Part shown: one piece after another, positions 22,133 through 29,045 of the stretch
How the letters are laid out: the number at the start of each line of letters is the position of its first letter
Numbering within the stretch: position 1 is the stretch's first letter
From: a virus
Virus record (IMG/VR): IMGVR_UViG_3300042882_000414
Span: 1-46,996 of that record
DNA length: 46,996 nucleotides
Strand: one strand, 5' to 3'
The notes under the pieces: generated by a model
Seen by the model: the letters and a program-made list of their open reading frames with translations, nothing else
What the model was told of the DNA's origin: nothing
Database searches by the model: none
Translations under genes and position numbers: made by a program

Positions 22133-22401
22133 TGGAAAACAATGCAACAGCGGCGATGCTCGACCTGATGAAAGACATGCAGCAGGTCATCCTTAAACAC
22201 GAGCGGGAGCTGCGTGTGACACAGGCCATACTCACGGCTTTATCCCGCCAAGGAGAACTTGACCGAGAACGGCTTCTGCTTGACGCAGACGCTGCTCTAG
22301 GTAGTCAATACGACACACTAGAGTCATCACATTGGTCTCGATCGCATCAAACCGAGGCAATGAAGACCCTGTACCAGTGGTTAGGCCACCGATCCGCGTA
22401 A
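22132..22401 (+). CDS. Possible small helical protein, 89 aa, convergent to early operon
   Basis: A plausible coding frame with a helical N-terminal part (AAMLDLMKDMQQVILKHERE, then AILTALSRQGELDRERL). The last 170 bases lie antisense to a minus-strand gene that has better neighbours. No ribosome site is visible, and the start is in a perfect inverted repeat. The N-terminal half looks protein-like; the C-terminal half does not. It may be a real small gene with an overlapping end. Confidence 0.4.
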   Translation: MENNATAAMLDLMKDMQQVILKHERELRVTQAILTALSRQGELDRERLLLDADAALGSQYDTLESSHWSRSHQTEAMKTLYQWLGHRSA

Positions 22402-22531
22402 GCCTTTCATCCAGAGCCAGCATCTTGTCTGTGATGGTCGTCGCGACCATGCCTGCTGGTTTTGTCACGGCTTTAAGCTCGGCAGTCATGGCCTTCAATG
22501 CTGCAACCTGGTCAGCGTCTTCAGCGCTCAC
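22232..22531 (-). CDS. Coiled-coil protein, 99 aa
   Basis: A helical protein of 99 aa with heptad-like patterns (QVAALKAMTAELKAV; DAIETNVMTLVCRIDYLEQR). It starts with GTG at 22531, overlapping the preceding stop as GTGA, which supports it over the antisense frame on the plus strand. No family recognised; small dimeric coiled-coil proteins are common after cro in phage early operons. Confidence 0.58.
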   Translation of the reverse strand: MSAEDADQVAALKAMTAELKAVTKPAGMVATTITDKMLALDERLTRIGGLTTGTGSSLPRFDAIETNVMTLVCRIDYLEQRLRQAEAVLGQVLLGGIKP

Positions 22532-22704
22532 GTCCGCAACCTCAGCTCTCTCTTGATGGCTGCCAGTTCTGTCGTAACCTGAGCCAACAGCGATTTGAGC
22601 GTTTCAACCTCGGCCATCCATGCGCGCTTGCAATGTGGGCACGGCTGCTGTTCTAGGCTGATCAATTCAGGCCCATCCCTTCCTACCAAGGATTCATCGT
22701 TCAT
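22528..22704 (-). CDS. Small zinc-knuckle and coiled-coil protein, 58 aa
   Basis: A 58-aa frame: a CPHCKRAW metal-binding pair in the middle and a C-terminal helix with heptads (EVETLKSLLAQVTTELAAIK). The ATG at 22704 lies just after the predicted terminator downstream of cro. It is linked to the next gene by GTGA. A similar mix of CxxC and coiled coil is seen in other early phage micro-proteins. Function unknown. Confidence 0.6.
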   Translation of the reverse strand: MNDESLVGRDGPELISLEQQPCPHCKRAWMAEVETLKSLLAQVTTELAAIKRELRLRT

Positions 22705-22720
22705 CAGCCCATCCCCAAAT

Positions 22721-22739
22721 AAAAAAGCCCCACGGGAGC
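22721..22739 (-). terminator. Terminator after cro (tR1-like)
   Basis: On the minus strand GCTCC-CGT-GGGGC forms a 5-bp hairpin (one G.T pair) followed by TTTTTT. It lies about 70 bases downstream of cro and ahead of the rest of the early operon, the position of lambda tR1. The operon beyond would need read-through or antitermination. No N-like gene was recognised. Confidence 0.65.
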
Positions 22740-22807
22740 GCGGCTCGACCGGGAGGCAGGTAAGTAGTTGTACGAATAGCGCAGGGCGCGCTGGGGTGGG
22801 AGTATGG

Positions 22808-23029
22808 TCATGCGGCTTCAGTTGACCGCACGATGTGCCAAGGAATCTGAGGGCAAAGTTCCTCAGCTTTCACAAGACCGCCCGTGATGGACTCAATAAC
22901 CGGCGCGTACTCTGGTGGGACGTTGCGTCTACGGCACCAGTTGTTTACAGCCTGTGCGCTGGTCCCTAGCTGACGAGCAAGCTCTGATTGCCCCCCGACT
23001 GTTTCGATTGCTTTTTGAAGTGCGTCCAT
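22808..23029 (-). CDS. Cro-type repressor
   Basis: A protein of 73 aa with a helix-turn-helix (GQSELARQLGTSAQAVNNWC) of the YdaS/Cro type, divergent from the S24 repressor gene. It starts at the ATG at 23029. Its role should be to bind the shared operators and turn down the repressor during lytic growth. Length is usual for the family. Two overlapping promoters are possible upstream; if the one nearest the gene is used, the mRNA would be nearly leaderless. Confidence 0.85.
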   Translation of the reverse strand: MDALQKAIETVGGQSELARQLGTSAQAVNNWCRRRNVPPEYAPVIESITGGLVKAEELCPQIPWHIVRSTEAA

Positions 23030-23035
23030 GCCCTT

Positions 23036-23081
23036 ATGGTACACACCACGTTTAGACAATTCAACACACAGCGTGTATCAA
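23036..23081 (-). promoter_or_regulatory. cro promoter and operator
   Basis: On the minus strand two overlapping promoter candidates occur: TTGATA-17-TGTCTA (23081 to 23053) and TTGAAT-17-TACCAT (23064 to 23036). The motif TAAACGTGGTGT (23054-23043) lies within the spacer of the second. The same 12 bases lie in the spacer of the divergent early promoter at 24.45 kb, so this is a probable repressor operator. No strong promoter for the repressor itself stands out in 23030-23138. Confidence 0.7.
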
Positions 23082-23138
23082 CACCTTGTTTAATCGGCAT
23101 ACCATCCCAACATTACAACCAAAGAAACTTTTTGAGAC

Positions 23139-23810
23139 ATGGGCGTGGATTACGAACGACTGCTTAAAGCAGCAAAAGAACTGAAAGGTTGGCAAGCTGC
23201 CGCTGAAATATCCTCTGGGCTATCCAAGGGTGGATATGAGGTTTCAGCGCAAACCCTGACAAATTGGTCATCAAGAGGCGTCAGCAAAGAGGGTCGTTTG
23301 AATGCCTCTCGGATCATTGGATGCCGGCCTCTCTGGATTGAGACAGGCGATGGTGAAATGGTTGATGCGCCAAACGTCAATCTCGGCCTCAAGCTTTACC
23401 CAGACAGACGCGGCTATCCAATCATCAGCCCAATTCAAGCGGGACACTGGCGTGAGATCGTTGACAGCTTTCCGCGTGGTGGTGCCGATGAGTACATCAT
23501 GGGGTCAAACACCTATGGCAAGCACACCTTCGCGCTCCGCATCACGGGGAACAGCATGGAGCCGGAGTTCAAGGAAGGCGATATTGTGGTGATCGACCCG
23601 GATGTAATGCCTTCACCAGGCGATTTCGTGGTCGCGAAAAACCACGAGGAAGCCGCAACATTCAAGAAATACCGGCCCCGTGGCATCATGGATGGCAAGG
23701 AAGTCTTTGAGTTGATCCCGCTGAATGAAGATTATGCGGTCATGAGGTCGGATCAGCAGCCAATACACATCATCGGGACAATGATGGAACACACGCGCTA
23801 TCGGCGCTAA
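23139..23810 (+). CDS. CI-like repressor with S24 (LexA-type) autoprotease domain
   Basis: A protein of 223 aa. The N-terminal helix-turn-helix domain (about 8-60, GWQAAAEISSGLSKGGY, AQTLTNWSSRG) is followed by a peptidase S24 domain. The cleavage site is Ala101-Gly102 (SPIQAGHW), the catalytic Ser139 is in TGNSMEPEF and the Lys176 in ATFKKY. It should hold the prophage silent and be inactivated by RecA-stimulated self-cleavage after DNA damage. It is divergent from cro. It probably binds the TAAACGTGGTGT motifs at both early promoters; that is inference. Confidence 0.93.
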   Translation: MGVDYERLLKAAKELKGWQAAAEISSGLSKGGYEVSAQTLTNWSSRGVSKEGRLNASRIIGCRPLWIETGDGEMVDAPNVNLGLKLYPDRRGYPIISPIQAGHWREIVDSFPRGGADEYIMGSNTYGKHTFALRITGNSMEPEFKEGDIVVIDPDVMPSPGDFVVAKNHEEAATFKKYRPRGIMDGKEVFELIPLNEDYAVMRSDQQPIHIIGTMMEHTRYRR

Positions 23811-23828
23811 CAATCAAACGAGGGGGAT

Positions 23829-24353
23829 ATGAAACACATTGCATCACTTACGCTGGTCGCGATGCTTTCTGGTTGTTCTACAGGCAACATCATGGTCACT
23901 GTCAACGGTGAGCCAAACGCCGCCGCCAAGCTGAAACAGCAAACAATTTCAACGGCCACCAAGCCTGATGCAAGTTTGATGACTAAGGCTGCCGAGAAGT
24001 CGGTTCAGGCCGAACTAAAGCGAGAAGGCTTCAAGGTAATCCCAAAAGGTGGCGTAATCACGATGGATGTCAGCATGGACAGTGCCGGATACGGCGTTGA
24101 AAGCAGCAAGACATTTGGCCCAGTTTTCACATCTGCTGGCGAATACAACACGTACAACAAGCAGATCGGCATTGAGGAGCTGAGGCTGTCTGCATCTGAA
24201 CAGGGCAAACCATTCTGGCAGGCAAAAATTAGCGGAAGCGGAGAATACTTGAACAGCGATATCCAACCCGGATGTATACGCGAACTTCTTCGTAACCACA
24301 TAGATGAGAACACAACTCAAGAGGAGCGGTGCTACAAGCCTTGGTGGCCATAA
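23829..24353 (+). CDS. Lipoprotein, probable lysogenic-conversion gene
   Basis: A protein of 174 aa with a clear lipoprotein signal (KHIASLTLVAMLSGCS; lipobox LSGC, Cys16). The mature part is soluble and mixed alpha/beta (AEKSVQAELKREGFKVIP, VITMDVSMDSAGYG), distantly reminiscent of DUF4136-like lipoproteins. Two cysteines near the C-terminus (GCIREL, RCYKPWW) may pair. It lies 18 bases after the repressor, has an AGGGGG ribosome site and is followed by a strong terminator. It is therefore likely made from the repressor transcript in lysogens and may change the host surface or block superinfection. Confidence 0.8.
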   Translation: MKHIASLTLVAMLSGCSTGNIMVTVNGEPNAAAKLKQQTISTATKPDASLMTKAAEKSVQAELKREGFKVIPKGGVITMDVSMDSAGYGVESSKTFGPVFTSAGEYNTYNKQIGIEELRLSASEQGKPFWQAKISGSGEYLNSDIQPGCIRELLRNHIDENTTQEERCYKPWWP

Positions 24354-24398
24354 ATCTATGTTGGCAAAACCAATGTAGTCATTTGAATTAGCACTCAG

Positions 24399-24421
24399 AC
24401 CCGCTCCGGCGGGTTTTTTTT
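24399..24421 (+). terminator. Rho-independent terminator
   Basis: ACCCGC-TCCG-GCGGGT forms a 6-bp stem with a four-base loop, followed by seven T residues. It ends the repressor-lipoprotein transcript and separates it from the recombination operon, which starts at a new promoter 23 bases further on. Confidence 0.93.
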
Positions 24422-24443
24422 GCGCTTCGCAGTACACATCATG

Positions 24444-24472
24444 TTGACTTACACTTAAACGTGGTGTTTAAT
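24444..24472 (+). promoter_or_regulatory. Early promoter (PL-like) with shared operator
   Basis: TTGACT (24444-24449), a 17-base spacer and TTTAAT (24467-24472) form a good sigma-70 promoter pointing into the recombination operon. The spacer contains TAAACGTGGTGT ending at the -10, the same 12 bases that lie in the cro promoter region. The 40 bases between it and the first gene carry a GGAG ribosome site. Confidence 0.85.
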
Positions 24473-24512
24473 TCTCCCAACGCCGCAGAGACGGCATCAA
24501 CCGGAGAACCCC

Positions 24513-24659
24513 ATGACCACCCAATCAGAAAAATTCGCCTTCCTAATCATAGCCATCGGCCTCCTACTGGCCGGTTACATGGACGGACAAGACGCCAAGC
24601 TGATGGAAAAGCCTATTCAGGTGGCTTGTGTGACTTGCGCCGGTGGAGTTGGACGGTGA
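24513..24659 (+). CDS. Small membrane protein, 48 aa
   Basis: A 48-aa frame with GGAG upstream of its ATG. A hydrophobic helix (FAFLIIAIGLLLAGYM, about 8-23) is followed by an outer segment with a CVTC pair. Its stop overlaps the next GTG as GTGA. It is the first gene of the early operon under the promoter at 24.45 kb. Function unknown. Confidence 0.65.
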   Translation: MTTQSEKFAFLIIAIGLLLAGYMDGQDAKLMEKPIQVACVTCAGGVGR

Positions 24660-25078
24660 AACCAGAAACGATACGCAAGCTGAGCTGGCCGGTCCTTGAT
24701 GAAATGCCCGATGGATGGCGAATTGACAAAACGGCAGGCAGCCCGATGGCTGGCTGTGTCTTCATAACGAATGGTAGGAGCGTTATTGCAGGCCAGAAAA
24801 GAGCCTTACTAAAGGTACGCAAACAGCAGCCTATTTTTCTGAATGATGATGTAGTGCCGCGATTTCAGATTAATAGTCCAAAAAAACAGCCGGAAAAGGA
24901 AAGCCCAGAAACGGCCAGAACTATGAATGAACTGGCGCGAGCTAGCTTCAAGAAAAAGCTATTGGAAGACATTCTTGTTGATCTGATGATTTGCGAAATT
25001 CAAGGGTGGAGCAAACGCGAATACATCAAAGAGCTGCGTGAGCTGATAAACGGAATAGCGGTGAATAACAATGTTTGA
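24656..25078 (+). CDS. Hypothetical protein, 140 aa
   Basis: A protein of 140 aa starting with GTG at 24656. The first part (LSWPVLDEMPDGWRIDKTAG, VFITNGRSVIAGQKRALL) looks like a small alpha/beta domain; the rest is helical and charged (ARASFKKKLLEDILVDLMIC). No family recognised. It is coupled to the membrane peptide upstream and overlaps the next gene by eight bases. Confidence 0.65.
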   Translation: MKPETIRKLSWPVLDEMPDGWRIDKTAGSPMAGCVFITNGRSVIAGQKRALLKVRKQQPIFLNDDVVPRFQINSPKKQPEKESPETARTMNELARASFKKKLLEDILVDLMICEIQGWSKREYIKELRELINGIAVNNNV

Positions 25079-25313
25079 TGCAGATTATGGCCCGTATCGC
25101 GGAGACCCCCGCGACCCGAGATACGACGACAGCGAAGACCTCGCCCGCGAGGAATGGGAATCAGAAAACACCTATGCCGAGCGCATTGGTGAAGACGCGG
25201 TGGAGGAGATCCTTTACGCGCTTGAGAACTGGTCGGCTGCTGAAGCCGCCCGCGATCTGAAAAAGGCCGTCGATGCGGCTTGGGAACAAGAAAAGAAAAG
25301 ACAGGAGGACTAA
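25071..25313 (+). CDS. Small acidic protein, 80 aa
   Basis: A strongly acidic protein of 80 aa (DPRYDDSEDLAREEWESENT at 14-33) with a helical C-terminal part (AAEAARDLKKAVDAAWEQE). Such charge is typical of DNA mimics, but many harmless phage proteins share it. It overlaps the gene before by eight bases. Function unknown. Confidence 0.62.
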   Translation: MFDADYGPYRGDPRDPRYDDSEDLAREEWESENTYAERIGEDAVEEILYALENWSAAEAARDLKKAVDAAWEQEKKRQED

Positions 25314-25315
25314 AC

Positions 25316-25501
25316 ATGAGCGTCATTGACCTATACGGCTTGCGCCTTAAACAAGCCAAACCCGCATTGACCATTTGGAGCTGGCGCCCACGCTTTCACG
25401 GCGACATCGTGCGACGTGGCCGCAAGGCTTACCAGATTGTGGAGAAGGTCGGCTTCTTCAGCTACCTGGCCATTCCCTACAAGTGGCACGCGCACCGATG
25501 A
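25316..25501 (+). CDS. Hypothetical protein, 61 aa
   Basis: A protein of 61 aa. The ATG at 25316 follows an AGGAGG ribosome site near the end of the gene before. It is basic and beta-like (ALTIWSWRPRFHGDIVRRGR; IVEKVGFFSYLAIPYKW). The frame is open upstream, but the ribosome site decides the start. It joins the next gene by ATGA. Function unknown. Confidence 0.62.
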   Translation: MSVIDLYGLRLKQAKPALTIWSWRPRFHGDIVRRGRKAYQIVEKVGFFSYLAIPYKWHAHR

Positions 25502-25695
25502 GCGGTCTTATTAACCGACTGATGGATTGGGCCGGGCTGACTGACTTGGAACAACGCCACAAGCAATGGCGCAATCAGCAGATCAGCCTGGAACTGGAAG
25601 AGCTGCAAACAGAATGCGCTCAACTAGCCGCCCATATTGGGCGGTTGCAGGCGGAAAAGGCAGAACTAGAGCAGGAGTTAAACCGTGCCCATTAG
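25498..25695 (+). CDS. Small coiled-coil protein, 65 aa
   Basis: A protein of 65 aa. A short hydrophobic first part (GLINRLMDWAGL) is followed by a continuous coiled coil (ISLELEELQTECAQLAAHIG, RLQAEKAELEQEL). The ATG at 25498 overlaps the preceding stop as ATGA. It overlaps the exonuclease start by 11 bases. It could be an accessory factor for the recombination proteins encoded next; only position suggests this. Confidence 0.65.
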   Translation: MSGLINRLMDWAGLTDLEQRHKQWRNQQISLELEELQTECAQLAAHIGRLQAEKAELEQELNRAH

Positions 25696-26488
25696 ACACG
25701 ACTTTACAAACGCTGAATATCACGCGCATCCCGCCATCAGCAAAAGCGGACTCGACAAGATTGACCAGTCGCCCGCCCATTACCGCGCCTGGTTGGAATC
25801 ACCCCGCGAAACCACCCCGGCCTTGACCTTTGGCAGCGCGGCCCATGCCTACCTGCTGGAGCGCGATGTGTTTGACGAATCCTATGTCGTAATGAGCGAG
25901 AAGATTGACCGCCGCACCAAGGCCGGAAAAGAAGCTTGGGAAGCGTTTCAGGCAGACGCCAATGGCCGCGAGGTGCTGACACTGGATGACATGGCCACCC
26001 TGGCAGCGATGAATGCCAGCGTCGGCCAACACCCTATCGCGGAAGAACTACTGGATAGCGGCGCGGGCAAGGCCGAGGTGTCGTTTTTCTCGGAACTGTG
26101 GGGGGTCAACGTCAAATGCCGCCCGGATTGGTTGCGCGAGGATGGCATCGTCGTTGACTTGAAGACCACCGACAACGCGGGGCCGAATGCCTTTGCCAAG
26201 TCGTGCGCGAAATGGCGCTACCACGTCCAGGCGGCGTTTTATTCGGACGTGCTGGCCAATGAAGGGATTGACGTGAAGGCGTTTGTCTTCATCGCGGTTG
26301 AGAAAACCGCGCCGTATGCGGTGGGCGTCTATGAGTTGGATATGGACTCACTGGAGGCGGGCCGCGAGGCTTATCAGCGCAATCTGGATACCTACAAACG
26401 CTGCATGGACAGCGGCCGCTGGCCTGCCTACAGCAGCGCAATCGAAACCCTAACCCTGCCACGCTGGGCGATCCAGCAGGCCGCATAA
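25685..26488 (+). CDS. RecE-type exonuclease (PD-(D/E)xK)
   Basis: A protein of 267 aa. The N-terminal ISKSGLDKIDQSPAHYRAWL and TFGSAAHAYLLE are typical of the exodeoxyribonuclease VIII-like family (PF12684). The nuclease motif is KCRPDWL followed by GIVVDLKTTDNA, giving the D...DxK active site. It should degrade one strand at double-strand ends and hand the single strand to the RecT protein encoded next. Starts with GTG at 25685. Length suits the phage single-domain version. Confidence 0.9.
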   Translation: MPIRHDFTNAEYHAHPAISKSGLDKIDQSPAHYRAWLESPRETTPALTFGSAAHAYLLERDVFDESYVVMSEKIDRRTKAGKEAWEAFQADANGREVLTLDDMATLAAMNASVGQHPIAEELLDSGAGKAEVSFFSELWGVNVKCRPDWLREDGIVVDLKTTDNAGPNAFAKSCAKWRYHVQAAFYSDVLANEGIDVKAFVFIAVEKTAPYAVGVYELDMDSLEAGREAYQRNLDTYKRCMDSGRWPAYSSAIETLTLPRWAIQQAA

Positions 26489-26505
26489 CACCCAAGGATA
26501 ACATC

Positions 26506-27294
26506 ATGAGTACCACTGTTGCAGAACTGAAAAATCGCACCGCCGCACCCGTTAAAAACGACTTCCCGTCATTGCTGGAACGCTTCAAGCCGGAGATTGC
26601 CCGCGCTTTGCCGAGGCATCTTAATGCTGACCGCATGAGCCGCATCGCGCTGACCTCATTCCGGCGTAATCCCGGCCTGGGCAAGTGCGACCCATTGAGC
26701 GTCTTTGCAGCCGTGATCCAGGCCGCGCAGCTTGGGCTGGAGCCAGACACGCTAGGCCGTTCGTACCTGATTCCGTATGGCCGCGAGTGCCAGTTCGTTC
26801 CTGGCTGGAAAGGCATGGTGGATCTGGTCAACCGGACTGGTAACGCCACGGTTTGGACCGGAGCTGTGTTTCAGGGCGATGAGTTCGATTACGCGCTGGG
26901 TGATTCCCCTTTTGTGCAGCACAAGCCATCCGGTGAATCCGATCCCGACTTGCTGACGCACGTCTACGCCATTGGTCGCGTCAAGGGTAGCGAATGGCCG
27001 GTCATTGAAGTGTGGCCGATTGCCCGCGTCAAGAAGCACCGCGACCGTTACAACAAGGTCGGCAATCGCCACTACAGCCACCAGAACTGGGAAATGTACG
27101 CCCGCAAGGTGGTGCTGTTGCAGGTCATCAAGTACATGCCAGCAAGCGCCGATCTTGCGGCTGCGGTGGCGCTGAATGATGCGGCTGAAGTGGGTCATCA
27201 GAATCTGACGGTGCAGGATGCGATTGATGGGACATGGACGGTAGAGACGCAGACGGAAGGTGTGGACGTTGAAACGGGCGAGATTTTGCAATGA
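26506..27294 (+). CDS. recT: RecT-type annealing protein
   Basis: A protein of 262 aa of the RecT/Redbeta family: SLLERFKPEIARALPRHLNA and MSRIALTSFRRNPGL at the start, AVIQAAQLGLEPDTLGRSYL and FVPGWKGMVDLVNRTG in the core. It anneals single-stranded DNA, and together with the exonuclease upstream makes a complete phage recombination pair. Such pairs help circularise and repair genomes and drive exchange between phages. The ATG at 26506 has AAGGA upstream. It links to the next gene by ATGA. Confidence 0.94.
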   Translation: MSTTVAELKNRTAAPVKNDFPSLLERFKPEIARALPRHLNADRMSRIALTSFRRNPGLGKCDPLSVFAAVIQAAQLGLEPDTLGRSYLIPYGRECQFVPGWKGMVDLVNRTGNATVWTGAVFQGDEFDYALGDSPFVQHKPSGESDPDLLTHVYAIGRVKGSEWPVIEVWPIARVKKHRDRYNKVGNRHYSHQNWEMYARKVVLLQVIKYMPASADLAAAVALNDAAEVGHQNLTVQDAIDGTWTVETQTEGVDVETGEILQ

Positions 27295-27680
27295 CCACAT
27301 ATGCCAGCCTGACTGATTATCCCCGCATTTTTGAAAAAACCTATTGGGGTAGATTTGATGGTGATGACCCGCCTCACGCTATCATTGAAAACAGAAATAT
27401 GATGGTGCGTGAGTTTGGCATAGTCAAAAAAAGCGAAATAGCAAATTTTGTTATTCCTGTTGGGCAAGAATGGGATCACATGGAGTGTTACAAAGTCTAC
27501 GACGGGCTATATCTTGTCATCAATAGCCCATATATTGATTGCGATGAGTTCATGCGCGGCGCTGGATTCAAAAGACTTCCATACCGTGTTTATTCAGAAG
27601 CAGCTTTAACTTATTTCAGACTGTTTGATTCATCTGAATTCAAAAGTTGGGTAAAACTGCATCAGCCATTTTGGTCATGA
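27291..27680 (+). CDS. Hypothetical protein, 129 aa
   Basis: A protein of 129 aa rich in Tyr and Phe (SLTDYPRIFEKTYWGRFDGD; YKVYDGLYLVINSPYID). Its base composition is more A/T-rich than the recombination genes on either side, which may mean recent acquisition. Coupled to recT by ATGA and to the next gene in the same way. No family recognised. Confidence 0.65.
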   Translation: MTTYASLTDYPRIFEKTYWGRFDGDDPPHAIIENRNMMVREFGIVKKSEIANFVIPVGQEWDHMECYKVYDGLYLVINSPYIDCDEFMRGAGFKRLPYRVYSEAALTYFRLFDSSEFKSWVKLHQPFWS

Positions 27681-28402
27681 CCGACGACGAAACCAAGCCG
27701 CGCTATGGCAGCGTTTACGCCAGAGGCTATTACGACGGCCTGCGTGCGGCAGGTGTCGCCAATCCCTATGAGGTGCGATTTGTGAGTACAAAACCAAAGA
27801 AAGAACTAGACAGCCTCAATGCAGCATTGAACATGGCATCCAAGCAAGGAAGCACATCACCCTCAAATCAGGCGTTTAAGAAGCCGTCTGAGATTACTCA
27901 GGCGCGATTCACCAGCGTCTACAACGGACTGAGTGTTGTGCTTCAGAATCTTTATGAATGCGTGCCAATCACTGACCGATGGACAGTTGAGCAAGTTGCT
28001 AGCGAATTTAGCCGGAAGATAGGAACCAAGCCTGCATCTGAAATCAGGAAGATGCTCAACACGCTCGACTCAAACGGGCTGGTGATTAACGATTCAGGGT
28101 TGTTTAGGCGGGTAAAGGTGTCTGGGAATCCATCGTCGCTCAATTTGGCTAAGACGACTGTAATCACAGAAAAAAACGAAAAAGCACGTTTAGAAATTTA
28201 CCAATTAACACCAGCGCGTAATGTTATGGACATACTGTCAAAGATTGCAGCAAACGCCAGAACTTTGGCAGGTGACATGAAAGCCCTGGCCACCGAAATA
28301 GACGATGCCGCGCTTGAGATTGAGCAAGAGTTTCAGAACAGCGAAGCCAAGTCAGAAAAGCTTAAGCAGTTGCAACTGTTGCTGAAAGGAATCACGGACT
28401 GA
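27677..28402 (+). CDS. Hypothetical protein with possible winged helix and coiled coil, 241 aa
   Basis: A protein of 241 aa. It starts TKPRYGSVYARGYYDGLRAA, a small motif found in phage proteins. The middle (WTVEQVASEFSRKIGTKPAS, EIRKMLNTLDSNGLVIN) looks like a winged helix. The C-terminal half is a long helix with heptads (GDMKALATEIDDAALEIEQE). It may be a DNA-binding dimer. The start at 27677 is fixed by ATGA. The gene is A/T-richer than its neighbours. No family can be named. Confidence 0.65.
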   Translation: MTDDETKPRYGSVYARGYYDGLRAAGVANPYEVRFVSTKPKKELDSLNAALNMASKQGSTSPSNQAFKKPSEITQARFTSVYNGLSVVLQNLYECVPITDRWTVEQVASEFSRKIGTKPASEIRKMLNTLDSNGLVINDSGLFRRVKVSGNPSSLNLAKTTVITEKNEKARLEIYQLTPARNVMDILSKIAANARTLAGDMKALATEIDDAALEIEQEFQNSEAKSEKLKQLQLLLKGITD

Positions 28403-28659
28403 TGGCCACGCTAATCCATCCCGTCCCCAACCCCGGCACCCGCTACGGACGCTGGCAGGTCATCGGCGGCGAACGCCACACCAGCGACAAAACGCGGATC
28501 AGGCAGACGCTATGCCAGTGTGAATGCGGAACAAAACGCTGGGTTGCAATCATTGCATTGCGCCGTGGCAGCAGCAAATCCTGCGGCTGCCGCGTGAAAG
28601 AGCGCCACGCGGCGTTCATGAAGCGCAAGGCTGCGCTACCGAAGAGTTTCAGCCAATGA
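28402..28659 (+). CDS. Small zinc-binding phage protein, 85 aa
   Basis: A protein of 85 aa: GTRYGRWQVIGGER at the N-terminus, then QCECGTKRWVAIIALRRG and SKSCGCR. This is the familiar GxRxGxxxVI...CxCG...SCGC pattern of small phage proteins also found attached to HNH/AP2 endonucleases. The four cysteines bind a metal. It may bind DNA. It shares one base with the gene before and ATGA with the next. Confidence 0.75.
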   Translation: MATLIHPVPNPGTRYGRWQVIGGERHTSDKTRIRQTLCQCECGTKRWVAIIALRRGSSKSCGCRVKERHAAFMKRKAALPKSFSQ

Positions 28660-28796
28660 GTTACGGGCGGCGGGAACCTATTTTTAACGGTTCAATAAAA
28701 CGACCGCTGCCCACCCTTTTATGGCCGGGTACTACCCTTAATTTGGGTGGGCAGATTGATCTCTCCCGGCCACCCAAACCCCGCGCCAGCCGGTAG
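28656..28796 (+). CDS. Possible peptide, 46 aa, over structured RNA
   Basis: A 46-aa frame whose ATG overlaps the previous stop as ATGA. It is basic and Pro-rich (SIKRPLPTLLWPGTT, LSRPPKPRASR). The DNA under it contains several long inverted repeats, so the constraint here may be on RNA structure rather than on protein. It could serve as a leader peptide for that structure. Confidence 0.4.
   Translation: MSYGRREPIFNGSIKRPLPTLLWPGTTLNLGGQIDLSRPPKPRASR
28707..28778 (+). promoter_or_regulatory. Competing RNA stems, attenuator-like
   Basis: CTGCCCACCC (28707-28716) pairs perfectly with GGGTGGGCAG (28745-28754). TTTGGGTGG (28742-28750) pairs perfectly with CCACCCAAA (28770-28778). TGGCCGGG (28722-28729) pairs with CCCGGCCA (28765-28772). 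The first two stems share GGGTGG, so only one can form at a time. No T tract follows directly. This could be a regulatory switch or a structured RNA between the early genes. Confidence 0.55.
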
Positions 28797-28825
28797 CTGG
28801 CCGCGCCGGATAGCGTACACCGGAT

Positions 28826-29014
28826 ATGGAGAGTGGCAACCAAAAAACAAACAGCCACACGGTGCCCGCCACGATGGCCGACGGGAATCTGACGCAGACC
28901 AGATTTGAAGGACGCTGCCGGGTTGCATGGCCCGTCCTGTTAAGTCGCACACACTTGCATCTTGTCGCCAAGACGACACTGGCAGGGGAATCACCGCGCC
29001 GCAGCGACTGGTAA
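28826..29014 (+). CDS. Doubtful hypothetical protein, 62 aa
   Basis: A 62-aa frame in the 249-base stretch between 28796 and 29046. It has no visible ribosome site, a basic, unstructured-looking product and no motif. Nothing else is seen in this stretch except parts of hairpins near 28780-28810. I list it because the region otherwise has no gene; it may be untranslated. Confidence 0.28.
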   Translation: MESGNQKTNSHTVPATMADGNLTQTRFEGRCRVAWPVLLSRTHLHLVAKTTLAGESPRRSDW

Positions 29015-29045
29015 TCGTGGGCAGCACTATTTACAGGAAAGAAAA

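Noticed and set aside
21970-22200. Minus-strand open frame of 76 codons ending at the small cysteine-rich gene
   Set aside because: Its product has no protein-like pattern, and most of it is opposite the plus-strand frame and inverted repeat. Only the end overlap supports it.
22705-22811. A 35-codon minus-strand frame linking cro to the next gene by ATGA overlaps
   Set aside because: It runs straight through the hairpin and T tract that look like a terminator, and its product is basic and unstructured. The terminator is the better explanation.
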